Source: Pyropia yezoensis
Lineage: Eukaryota > Rhodophyta > Bangiophyceae > Bangiales > Bangiaceae
Assembly: GCA_009829735.1 (NCBI GenBank)
Contig: CM020618.1
Span: 2,416,882-2,480,881 of the forward strand
DNA length: 64,000 nucleotides
Direction: 5' to 3'
Positions 1 to 8,835 of the stretch are shown in pieces. The notes under the pieces are model-generated. The model saw only the letters and a list, made by a program, of their open reading frames with translations. It was not told the origin of the DNA and made no database searches. A program made the position numbers and the translations under genes. The number at the start of each line of letters is the position of its first letter. Within the stretch, counting starts at the first letter, position 1.

Positions 1-1161
1 GGCGTGCTGGTGGGCGTCACACTGGACTTTTCCGCGTCGCTTGCGGGGGGGCTCTGCGACGCGCTCATTGACGTCGGCTTTGACGACTTTGACGTCGACG
101 AGCACGCCCGCAGCATCCTCTTTGGCTGCAAGGCCCACGCTAACCGCGTGTGCGACCGGGCGCCGCTGACCGTGCGCGCGACGCTGCGGAGGCTTATTGA
201 GTGTTACAACTTGGAGGAGGCGGAGCGGCTGCGCGCGTTGGTTATCCAGCAAGAGCCGACGCGCGACTCTGCCGGGGTGCTGGGGAACCAGCGCCTGCTT
301 CCTGCGTTCTGTCCCGCCTTCTCTAAGGCCGACCACCTGCAGCGAGAGGTGGCCTCGTCGACAACCAACGCTGAGGAGTCCCAGCACGAGCGCGTTTATA
401 AGCTCTGTGGGCGTCGACAGCCGCTGATGGTGGCTATGACTGGCAGCAAGTTTGTTGACCAGCGGGATGCTGAGGAGCTGGAGAACGGCCGTGCCGCAGG
501 CGCGTACACCTCGATGGAGCGTGCGGAGCACTCCCAGCGACGCCGGGAAAAGCGGCGCCGAGCAAACCGACGGCGAGACGGCGGCGGATCAGGGGGAGAC
601 GAGGGCACTGGAGAAAGGGGGGCTGAGCGCGCTGGTGAGGAGGAGCTCGTTGGACTGGAAGAGGTGGGTGGGGGGGAGGGAGGTAGGGGAGAGGATGGGG
701 GGGACGCGGGAAGGGGCGAAGAGGGGGAGAGGGAGGGGGAATGGGCGGGAGAGGGCGGCGTGAGAGCACCGCTGGGAGACGGCGGGAACGCCACTCGACC
801 ACCCTTGCCAGCTGCCGCGGGCCAGCAGCCGAAGAAGCGGCGCCGGGCCGCTGTACGGGGGCCGCGCGGCACGGCGGCGGAACTCCGCATTGCCGAGCTG
901 GAGAAGCAACTGCTGGAGCAGCGGAACAAGACGCTGGAGGCAGAGAATGCGGCGCTGAGGAGCCGTGCAGTCCTGGAAAGCGGCGGGGCTGGACGCGCGG
1001 CGCCAGTTGGCATTTTGCCGGCAGCGGCAGTTGCCGCTGTGCCGACAGCGGCTGCTGCCGCTGTGCCGGCAGCCACGCAAGGAGACGCGGCACCGCCGGC
1101 CTGGTTCGTCAACCTCATGATGGCGGCGAGTCAGGGGCCTGCGTCAACGCCCCGGCAATGA
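1..1161 (+). CDS. Hypothetical protein, 5' end outside window
   Basis: The frame is open from the first base and ends in TGA at 1159-1161, so the true start lies upstream; the first in-window start-like codon is GTG at 4. The visible 386 or so residues begin with a moderately ordered segment (roughly residues 1-140), then a strongly basic patch, then a Gly/Glu-rich low-complexity stretch encoded by G-rich DNA. Near the C-terminus a KKRRR patch precedes a predicted coiled coil with leucines seven apart (about nt 870-980), followed by Ala-rich repeats. This basic-plus-zipper layout recalls bZIP proteins, but the invariant Asn/Arg spacing of a bZIP basic region is not visible. I do not recognise the family. 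It could be a host gene or the 3' end of a transposon ORF. The long open frame is weak evidence on its own because stops are rare in this GC-rich DNA. Confidence 0.45.
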   Translation, partial: GVLVGVTLDFSASLAGGLCDALIDVGFDDFDVDEHARSILFGCKAHANRVCDRAPLTVRATLRRLIECYNLEEAERLRALVIQQEPTRDSAGVLGNQRLLPAFCPAFSKADHLQREVASSTTNAEESQHERVYKLCGRRQPLMVAMTGSKFVDQRDAEELENGRAAGAYTSMERAEHSQRRREKRRRANRRRDGGGSGGDEGTGERGAERAGEEELVGLEEVGGGEGGRGEDGGDAGRGEEGEREGEWAGEGGVRAPLGDGGNATRPPLPAAAGQQPKKRRRAAVRGPRGTAAELRIAELEKQLLEQRNKTLEAENAALRSRAVLESGGAGRAAPVGILPAAAVAAVPTAAAAAVPAATQGDAAPPAWFVNLMMAASQGPASTPRQ

Positions 1162-1432
1162 CTGCAGTACCGCCCGTGGAAACAATGACGGTGGCGGCCA
1201 GTAGGTTGGCCGTTCAATACTACTGCGTGCTTTTCCCTTGGCATCTCGGTTGCACCCCAGGGCCCCAACCCCCCCTCCACCCCGCTCATCGACGGGGGGG
1301 GGGATGATGGCCGTGATGCCTCCCCAGTGCTCCTGCGCCTCCCCAGTGCACCCGCGTCAGACCAGAACACGCACACCCCGCTCGCTGCAGCACAAGGACC
1401 CCACCTTCGCTGCCAGCCATTGACCGTGACAC
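1162..1432. other. No gene seen
   Basis: Spacer between the truncated gene and the pyrimidine tract. Open frames here are extensions through GC-rich sequence with no recognisable domain. Confidence 0.4.
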
Positions 1433-1589
1433 CCTCCCCCCCCCCCCCTCCCCCCCCCCCATCCTCCCCCCCCCCTCCCCCCCCCCCATCCTCCTCCCCC
1501 GCGCGCTTGCCCTCCCCCCCCTCCCCCTGCCCCCCCCCCCCTCCCGCCCCCCCCCCTCCCCCTCTTCCACCCCTTCCCCCCCCCCTCTT
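1433..1589 (+). repeat. C-rich homopyrimidine tract
   Basis: About 155 bases almost entirely C with scattered T and very few purines, in runs of 7-12 C. The complementary strand is G-rich. Such tracts can form i-motif and G-quadruplex or triplex structures. Run lengths may be affected by assembly error. Confidence 0.85.
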
Positions 1590-2489
1590 GCCGCCGCTGC
1601 CGCCATGCACACCCAGAGCATGGTCGCAAATGGAACACCTCACCAACCGAGGCAGCTTTGCGCCGCTCTTCCCCACCGCGCCGCAGAAAGGCGGCCGCCG
1701 GAAAGAGGGCGCCCGTTGCTTGGAAGGAGTGGTCCCCGGCGGAGGGTGGCCGCCGCACGTGCGGGGTGGCCGACGCAGTGGGGTGACAGCCGTCGTAGGG
1801 GAGTGGCCGTCGCTAAGTGGGTTGGAGGGTGGCCGCGGCCAACAGGGGCTGCGCGTCGCCGCCGCGAGAAAGGCTCGACTGCCCAGCGGCGCCGGTGACG
1901 GCCGAAGGAAAGGGACGACAGCCGCGGGGGGGGGGACGCCGCCAGGGGGGCCTGGCCACCGCAGAGGTGTGGCCACAAAGGGGGGGTCACGGCGGAAGAG
2001 GGGTCGCCGCAGGGGCGGGGTGGCCTCGGTATGAAAAATGGGACCGTTGCAGGGGGGAGGTGGCCATACTTGAGCGATGACAACCTCAGGTGGGGGCGGG
2101 GGGGGCATGCCGCGGGTGTCAAGTCCAACTTGCTGAGGGCCAGGAGCGGGGAAGGTGCCGGCGGAGAAGCGTTGCACTGAGGAGTCGGCCGCAGATGAGG
2201 GGTAGCCGCCACAGGGGGGCGGGGGCCCCCACATGGGCGACGTGGAATCAGGGCCGGAGGGGGCCGCAGTGGTGGGGTGGCCGCTACAGGGGGGCGAAGG
2301 CCACCCCAGGGGCGACGTGGCCGCAGGATGGCAGGTAGCCGGAGGGAGGGGTGACCACCCCACGGGAAAAATCGCCACGCGCGAGGGCCGGCCGCCGGAG
2401 GGGGTATCGTCCCTGCGTGATGGACGCCGCGGCAGGGAGGGGGTCGCCGCAGGGGGGTGCCGTGTCCGAGTGCTGGGGGGGGGCGGCTG
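1590..2489. other. G-rich degenerate sequence, no supported gene
   Basis: Imperfect short G-rich motifs (gtggccgcc, gggg runs) that grade into the organised minisatellite beginning near 2490. Several overlapping frames are open on both strands, as expected where stop codons are rare. No domain is seen. Confidence 0.5.
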
Positions 2490-3186
2490 CCGCCGCAGGA
2501 CAGGGGGGGGTGACCGCCGGCAGGGGGGTGGCGCTTGGGGGTTGCCGCCGCTGCAGGGTGGTCGCCGGCAGGGGGGGGGCGCGTCCGAGGGGGGGGGGTG
2601 GCTGCCGCCTCAGGAGGGGGGCGGGGGTGGCCGCCGCCGCAGGACAGGGGGGGGTGACCGCCGGCAGGGGGGTGGCGCTTGGGGGTTGCCGCCGCTGCAG
2701 GGTGGTCGCCGGCAGGGGGGGGGCGCGTCCGAGGGGGGGGGGTGGCTGCCGCCGCAGGAGGAAGGCGGGGGTGGCCGCCGCCGGAGGACAGGGGGGGGTG
2801 ACCACCGGCAGGGGGGTGGCGCTTGGGGGTTGCCGCCGCTGCAGGGTGGTCGCCGGCAGGGGGGGGGCGCGTCCGAGGGGGGGGGGGTGGCTGCCGCCGC
2901 AGGGGGGGGGCGGGGGTGGCCGCCGCCGCAGGACAAGGGGGGGTGACCACCGGCAGGGGGGTGGCGCTTGGGGGTTGCCGCCGCTGCAGGGTGGTCGCCG
3001 GCAGGGGGGGGGCGCGTCCGAGGGGGGGGGGGTGGCTGCCGCCGCAGGAGGGGGGCGGGGGTGGCCGCCGCCGCAGGACAGAGGGGGGTGACCGCCAGCA
3101 GGGGGGTGGCGCTTGGGGGTTGCCGCCACTGCAGGGTGATCGCCGGCCGGGGGGTGCCGCGTCCGACGGGGGGGGGGGGTAGCCGC
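2490..3186 (+). repeat. G-rich minisatellite, 144-145 bp unit, five copies
   Basis: The anchor motif caggaca (or a one-base variant) recurs at 2496, 2640, 2784, 2929 and 3074, giving a period of 144-145 bp. Each unit carries several runs of 6-10 G separated by GC-rich stretches (gccgccgc, ctgcagggtggtcgccgg). The change of period between 144 and 145 breaks any reading frame, so the tract is not credible as coding. Strong G-quadruplex potential on the plus strand. Confidence 0.9.
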
Positions 3187-3690
3187 CTACGCAGGACAGG
3201 GGGGGACGCCGCTGCAGGGTGGTCGCCGGCCGGGGGGTGCCGCGTCCGACGGGGGGGGGGGGTAGCCGCCTACGCAGGACAGGGGGGGTCGCCGCTGCAG
3301 GGTGGTCGCCGGCCGGGGGGTGCCGCGTCCGACGGGGGGGGGGGGGTAGCCGCCTACGCAGGACAGGGGGGGTCGCCGCTGCAGGGTGGTCGCCGGCCGG
3401 GGGGTGCCGCGTCCGACGGGGGGGGGGGGTAGCCACCTACGCAGGACAGGGGGGGACGCCGCTGGAGGGCGGTCGCGGGCAGGGGGGTGCCGCGTCCGAC
3501 GGGGGGGGGGGGTAGCCGCCTACGCAGGACAGGGGGGGACGCCGCTGCAGGGTGGTCGCCGGCCGGGGGGTGCCGCGTCCGACGGGGGGGGGGGGGTAGC
3601 CGCCTACGCAGGAGAGGGGGGGACGCCGCTGGAGGGCGGTCGCGGGCAGGGGGGTGCCGCGCCCAATGGAGGGGGGCTGGTTGCCGCCGC
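3187..3690 (+). repeat. G-rich minisatellite, 83-84 bp unit, six copies
   Basis: The same anchor recurs at 3192, 3275, 3359, 3442, 3525 and 3609 with a period of 83-84 bp. The unit keeps the ctgcagggtggtcgccggc and gtccgacgggg blocks of the adjacent 144-bp unit but lacks about 61 bp. The short array therefore looks derived from a deleted long unit, or the reverse. Copies differ mainly in G-run length and a few substitutions. Confidence 0.9.
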
Positions 3691-5229
3691 AGAAGGGGGG
3701 GGTGTGGTGGTCGCAGGACACGGGGGGATGACCGTCGGTCGGCGAGGGGGTTCGTTCCCCCTTGTCCCACAGGCGCAGGGGAGGGACGGGTGCGGCGGAC
3801 ACGTGGGCGGCCGACACGCTCGAGGTTCAGGTACGGCTGAGCAAGTATCCCGGCTCCGATCGTCACAGTCGTGCAAACCTTACTCGAAGCAACCCATACT
3901 TACTTCCTTGCAGCGCTCACCCCCTGTCGACTCCTCCGACCCGTCGGAACCACACAACGACCTTCCAGCGTCTATCCATTGATACATGCATACACCAATG
4001 CCATGATGACAACATCAAGTTCCGTTTTTTGTTGGGGAGGCGGGTAGGACACGACCGTCACCGCTCGTTGATGCTCATGTGGTCATAGCCCGCCACCACC
4101 GCCTCACGACCTGTTTTTCAACCTCTCGTGCGGGCCAAAAATCTCTAGCTGCAAAAAAGATCGTGGCATCCACCTGCCCAATCAGCTCCCCAGATAGCGA
4201 TCTGGGAGCGACCACCCCGCCGCATAGACCCGCTCACGCATCCGTTTGCGGTCCCCGTGGCTTTGGAGCATCCCCATGGGCTTGCACGCGCGCGTTGCAT
4301 TTCCAGGAGAGAATGAAAATCTCCGTGGGACCCCGACCGACCCCGTTTTTTCGATGCGCGGTGGAGGGCGGCGGGCCCCCCGTGAGTGTGCGGGTGCTAG
4401 GGAACCCCTGCCAGGCCGTCGTCGCCTCTGCGGGGCCCGTGGCTTTTGGTGGCGGCAATCGATCCGCCCCCAGGGCGGCGTGGCAGGCCCCCCGAGGGCG
4501 CGACGGCTCGTAAAATTCTACCAGATTTTTACCACTTGGCTCATCGACCAGGCACGGCCAGCCAATGGCGTCGTGTGCGACGGGGCACCTACGACGCTGG
4601 GGGTCCCAACCGACACCTTTCGCGGCCGCGCAGGCCGCCGAATCTGGCCGCCCGTCCAGTGACCACCGCAAGTTTGGGCTTCCCCACCACGCGCGCCACA
4701 GCCAGGCAGAGGTAGTCGCGCGCGCGCACAGAGCCCACAGGCAAGGACACGCACGGCGCGGCGCGACGCGGTCGGCAGCCAGGCGGCGCTGGTGGGTCCA
4801 ATACGCTGGTGTGCTTGGCGGCGGCAAGTACCCGCCACCACGCCTGCCCAACCGCCACCGCTGCACGCCGCGCCGCTACGGCGTCGTCACTCGGGCCTTT
4901 CCGGCACCCCCCATCTGCCCAACCCTCTCTCTGCCCACTCCCGCGCGCACGTTTTGGTGAGCACCCCCGCCGCTGCCGCCGCTGCCGCCGCCGCCCATCG
5001 CCACCTCCGCCACCGTCGCTGCCGCCGCCGCCACCCTTCTTTCTGCCGCCGCCGCGGTTGCCTGTCGGATTGCATCGTTGTCATCACGCCCCGCCACCCT
5101 TCCCTCCCCCCCCTCTTCCCCCCCCTTCCCACCGTTGCTCTCTGTGTCCACCGCCTGTGCCCGCACGCCCGACAGCTGTGTTATCGGTACCGCCCACCCT
5201 GACCCCCACCCCCCGTGAACCGTTGCGCC
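3691..5229. other. No supported gene
   Basis: Mixed sequence with somewhat lower GC at 3840-4200 and CCG/GCC-rich stretches at 4960-5050. Frames of up to about 210 codons occur on both strands and overlap each other. None has a recognisable domain. The last 200 bases may be the promoter or 5' UTR of the following gene. Confidence 0.4.
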
Positions 5230-6948
5230 ATGAACCCGTGGGGCCTTCCGTTGGGGCCACCTCCCGTGCCCCCCAAAGCCGCTGCAGCCCCCTACCCGTA
5301 CGGCTTGGCGGTCGTCCACCCGCCGCCGCCGATGGGTGTGGTTGGTGAGGCGAGCGCGGCGCGGCCGCCACTGCCATCGCTGCTGGGACAACCCCTGCCC
5401 TCCTGCCCGCCACTGTCGATGTATCCCCCGTACCCCCTCTCCGTGCTCGCGGCCCACGCTGCATCGTCAGCAGGGGCGCCGCCGCCGCCGCCGCCGCCAC
5501 CGCCACCACCACCACCACCACCACCACCACCACCACCGTCGGCCGTGTATCACCGTCCCTTCTCGTTGGACTCTGACTTGGTGATGCCGCGAGTCGGTGT
5601 TGCCCCCGTCTACATCCCCCGTCCACCACTGTACGCGACTTCTTGGTCATCGACTGCGCCAAGCGCGGGGTGGCCGTTGGCCCAGCCAGGGGTTCCCCCC
5701 GTGGCGGTCGCGGCGGCTGGCCCACCGGGGTTTGCCCCGTACGGCTACGCTCCATCCTCTCCGTACGCGCTCCCGCTGCGTGTTGGGTCCTCCCCGTCGC
5801 CAGCGGATTCTGTGGCCCCGTCGTTGCCGTCGTCGGTGGGAACCGCACGACCATGGAGCGCTCAGCCGCCATCGATGGGCTCAGCGTCTCTGTCGCCGGC
5901 CCCGGTCGCCGCCAGTGGTAGCCTCCCCACTGACGCGACGGTCGCCGCCAGTGGCAGCCTCCCCGCCGCGTCAACGGTCGTCGCCAATGGTGGCACCCCC
6001 TCCGTCGCAACCGTTGCCGCCAGAGGCAGCACCTCCGCCGCCGCAACGGCTTCCGCCAGTCGCAGCCGCCCCGCGACCGCGACGGTGGCGACCATGTCTG
6101 CTGCCGTGGCGGCGGTGGCCAAGGCGGCCAAGGCGGCCAAGGCGGCCGCTGCCAAGGATGCTGCAGCCAAGGAAGATGCTCGCTCCCGTGCCGCCGCCCA
6201 CCGCGCGTCTGTGGACAGCAGTGTGGCGCGGGACACGCGGCGGGCGGCGCTGCGGCGGTTTCGGAAAAAGCGCCCGTTGCCGTCGGCAGGACGCGACGGG
6301 TCTTCGTCGGTTACACCTGGCAGTACGCCTGGCAGCAGCTTCGACGGCGGGGACTTGCCCACTGGTGGTGGGGTATGTGAAGGTGGTGGCTCGGGCAGCG
6401 GTGTGTTTGCAGGCCCAGGCGAGCCTGCCGAGCGGCGGCCGAAGGGAGGCATCAAAGCCGTGTCGCGCCGTGCGCCGGTACCCCAGTCGGTGTCGCGCCG
6501 TGCGCCGATACCCCAGTCGCTGCCGCCGACTCCGCCTGACAGGACACCGACACCACCTGGACGGCCGGCTGCGTCGGGCCTCCTGCATCTTCCAGGGACG
6601 CGGCAGGAGCGCCGGCGGTCATGGGCGGAGGCGCTGCCGCCAGTTGCCAGTGCGTCAACCGTCATCGCTGCTCCCGCCCTGGACGCGGTCGTCCGGTTTG
6701 AACCTCAAGACGGTCCGGCACTCAAGCGCCCGCGGCCTGCAGTGGCCACGTTTGCGGAGCGCCAGGTCGGGCCGATTATGGCCGCCCCGTGGGATCAGTT
6801 GCCCAGCGCGCGCGCCGGGGCGGACGGCGTGCATGTACCATCGTCGGGGGCGGGCAGTGTATACGGCGGCGTTGCACGGGAAGGGGACGGGGGCGAGGAC
6901 AATCAAGTGGTACCCGCGTGGCGAGGACGGTTTGGCAGCGGTATGTGA
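5230..6948 (+). CDS. Low-complexity Pro/Ala/Ser-rich protein with a CCT/Jas-like motif
   Basis: An ATG at 5230 opens 572 codons ending in TGA; the frame itself begins at a GTG 15 bases upstream. The N-terminal third is Pro-rich with a run of about 22 prolines encoded by CCG/CCA repeats. At 5905-6084 five tandem 12-residue repeats follow (consensus like VAASGSLPxxAT), then an AK-rich segment. Around nt 6229-6276 (about residues 334-349) lies TRRAALRRFRKKR, which resembles the first half of the CCT motif of plant pseudo-response regulators and CONSTANS, and the Jas/CCT_2 motif of TIFY proteins (xRxxLxRFxxKR). The second half of a CCT motif is not evident. A nuclear regulatory role is therefore only suggested. 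Towards the C-terminus there is a duplicated SRRAP(V/I)PQS unit. No intron is evident. Confidence 0.55.
   Translation: MNPWGLPLGPPPVPPKAAAAPYPYGLAVVHPPPPMGVVGEASAARPPLPSLLGQPLPSCPPLSMYPPYPLSVLAAHAASSAGAPPPPPPPPPPPPPPPPPPPPSAVYHRPFSLDSDLVMPRVGVAPVYIPRPPLYATSWSSTAPSAGWPLAQPGVPPVAVAAAGPPGFAPYGYAPSSPYALPLRVGSSPSPADSVAPSLPSSVGTARPWSAQPPSMGSASLSPAPVAASGSLPTDATVAASGSLPAASTVVANGGTPSVATVAARGSTSAAATASASRSRPATATVATMSAAVAAVAKAAKAAKAAAAKDAAAKEDARSRAAAHRASVDSSVARDTRRAALRRFRKKRPLPSAGRDGSSSVTPGSTPGSSFDGGDLPTGGGVCEGGGSGSGVFAGPGEPAERRPKGGIKAVSRRAPVPQSVSRRAPIPQSLPPTPPDRTPTPPGRPAASGLLHLPGTRQERRRSWAEALPPVASASTVIAAPALDAVVRFEPQDGPALKRPRPAVATFAERQVGPIMAAPWDQLPSARAGADGVHVPSSGAGSVYGGVAREGDGGEDNQVVPAWRGRFGSGM
5905..6084 (+). 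repeat. 36-bp tandem repeat, five units, coding
   Basis: Five in-frame 12-codon units starting at 5905, 5941, 5977, 6013 and 6049, decaying in similarity towards the 3' end. They lie within the CCT/Jas-like protein gene. Confidence 0.8.
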
Positions 6949-7995
6949 GGGGATGGCATTGGGGGGTGGATGGAGCGGTGCGTATGCATTCATGTCGGCG
7001 GTGATCGACGATAAGGCCTGCTAACCGCCTGGGAAATATAAGCAAGCATTTTCATTGTTGTTTTCTACGTATAGGTCCGTGCCTCCACTGCGCCGACACC
7101 CGGCCAAGCACCGCTCGGTGCTTCTTCAGTGGTGGAGCCAGAACGACGACCAGGCAGGCAACAAAGCGTACTCGGACAGCCCCCTTGCGAAAGAGGGTCT
7201 CGCACAGAACGTTTGTTGGGACTTTGGAACGCAGACCACTTGGCGGATATGCCGCTTCACACGCCCTGCCCTCGAAGGGCCCGTCCGGGCTGCGGCAGCA
7301 ACAGCGTCGGCGGCTTCGGTGGTGGCGCTGCTGCCGGCGACGCCGCCGCTGGCCAGGTTGACCGCGAGAGTGGCGGTCAAAAGGGGGTGCCCTCCCCCGC
7401 TTGTCTGTCTGCATGCCGCTGCTCCCGCTGCGGTCGCTGCGGCCGCCGCTGCTGGTACCAGCGTCTCACGCCTCGACGCTCTTTTCTCGCGCCGGCTAGT
7501 GGAGGGCGACCCACTCCCAGCTCGCCCAGCTCCCCTCCCTCAGCCCCAGCCCCTCCCTCGCTAAGGGCTCTGTTTCCATTGCACCGGAGATGGTGGCTCA
7601 AACGCCAGCACCTGCGCCCATCCCGCCCGCCCGTCCGCCTCGGGCTCCTGGTTGCGGCAGTACGCCTCCACCAGGTCGAGGTAGGTGGTGATATGCTTCT
7701 CAGGCACGGCAGCGGTGGTAGCAGAAAGTTTCAGACATACACTACAATCGCATAAATTGGTGACCGACTGCTGCACTGCGAGACTACAGTACTCACGGTG
7801 TGTCCCCACTGCCCGTCATAGGTGGAGGTCGGCGGCCACTGCCGCCGCCGCACAGCAGTCCGTACGCTCTCCCTTGTCGGCTACAGGTCGGCAGGGCATG
7901 ACGTTTGGCTCCAGTGCGCTAGCGTGTTTCGTCAGCAAGTAGTGACCAAGCTTAAGTCCCGTAGTAAAAACCAATCATTTTCCAAAACAAATGTC
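6949..7995. other. No supported gene
   Basis: Spacer between the CCT-like gene and rlmH. Overlapping frames of 60-200 codons occur on both strands without recognisable domains. The rlmH frame is itself open back to 7822 but lacks organelle-like or enzyme features upstream of 7996. Confidence 0.4.
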
Positions 7996-8835
7996 ATGGT
8001 GACGTTCCGCTCCAGTTCCTGCCTTCTGTTTGCCCCCGTCGCCCTGTCTCCACCCGTCGTTGCTCTGCCTGTTCAGGCTCTCACCAAGGCCCCCACGCAT
8101 TCTTGCTGTCCATTCACCTTCCCAATGAGGCACCCCCCTCTCCAGGGCCTGGCCTTTGCCCTGTCTGCCGCCGCGGCCACGGCGGCTGCAATCCCTTCGC
8201 GCCCCCCCCCGCCCCCCCTTTGTCTCGGCCCGCGACGGCTTTCCTCCCGGCGGCGTGCCGCCACCCGTGGTGGCGTCGGCGGCGGTGCCCCCCGCCGGTA
8301 CCCGACGGCCAAAGCGCGGGTCGAGGTGGTGACCCTGGGCCGGCGGTCGACCAAGGACGCGGCCTTTGACGGACCCGTCGACACGTATATCACACGCGCG
8401 GGGCCGCGGCTGGACATCTCGTGCCGGTGGGTGACGCCGGCCACCGCCGCCGCCACCCTCCTGTCCGGCGGCGGCAAGGTGGGGGCGGGAGGTGGCGGCG
8501 GCGGCGGCGGTTCCGCGACGGGTGGCCCCCGTGCGCACGTCATTTGCCTCGACGAGGGCGGCGCCGCGCCGGCCAGCAGCGACGCGTTTGCCGCCCTCCT
8601 GTATGACCGCCTCGAGCGGGGGGGCAGCCGGGTGGTGTTCGTGATTGGCGAGGCCGATGGCCTGCCGCCAGCGTTTCGGGAGGCGGTGCGGTCGACGGGG
8701 CGTGGGCCGGCGGGGGGGGTCGAGGCGTTGAGTTTATCCCCGCTGACGTTGCCGCACAAGCTCGTGCGGCTGGTGCTCGTGGAGCAGCTCTACCGAGCTA
8801 GTGAGATCCGCCGTGGCTCAAAGTACAACAAGTGA
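7996..8835 (+). CDS. rlmH: 23S rRNA (pseudouridine-1915-N3)-methyltransferase RlmH, organelle-targeted
   Basis: RlmH is a SPOUT-class methyltransferase that methylates pseudouridine 1915 of 23S rRNA in helix 69 of assembled ribosomes, using S-adenosylmethionine. The C-terminal half carries the family signatures in order: ICLDEGG, then (S)SDAFAALLYDRL, VVFVIGEADGLP, and the diagnostic LSLSPLTLPHKLVRLVLVEQLYRA, ending YNK where bacterial proteins end YHR/YHK. Bacterial RlmH is about 155 residues; this one has 279 from ATG 7996, or 236 from the in-frame ATG at 8125. The extra N-terminus is rich in Ser, Ala, Pro and Arg with few acids, as in plastid or mitochondrial transit peptides. A Gly-rich linker (about nt 8460-8530) is inserted before the catalytic half. 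One oddity is IGEADG where IGG(P/A)(E/D)G is usual. Family call is firm; compartment is inferred. Confidence 0.88.
   Translation: MVTFRSSSCLLFAPVALSPPVVALPVQALTKAPTHSCCPFTFPMRHPPLQGLAFALSAAAATAAAIPSRPPPPPLCLGPRRLSSRRRAATRGGVGGGAPRRYPTAKARVEVVTLGRRSTKDAAFDGPVDTYITRAGPRLDISCRWVTPATAAATLLSGGGKVGAGGGGGGGGSATGGPRAHVICLDEGGAAPASSDAFAALLYDRLERGGSRVVFVIGEADGLPPAFREAVRSTGRGPAGGVEALSLSPLTLPHKLVRLVLVEQLYRASEIRRGSKYNK

Noticed and set aside
1640-3436. Open frames of up to about 600 codons on both strands across the minisatellite
   Set aside because: All frames are open because stops are rare; the 144/145-bp period breaks codon phase, and no domain or start context supports a protein.
2490-3690. CRISPR array
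   Set aside because: Units are adjacent tandem repeats without unique spacers, and the genome is eukaryotic.
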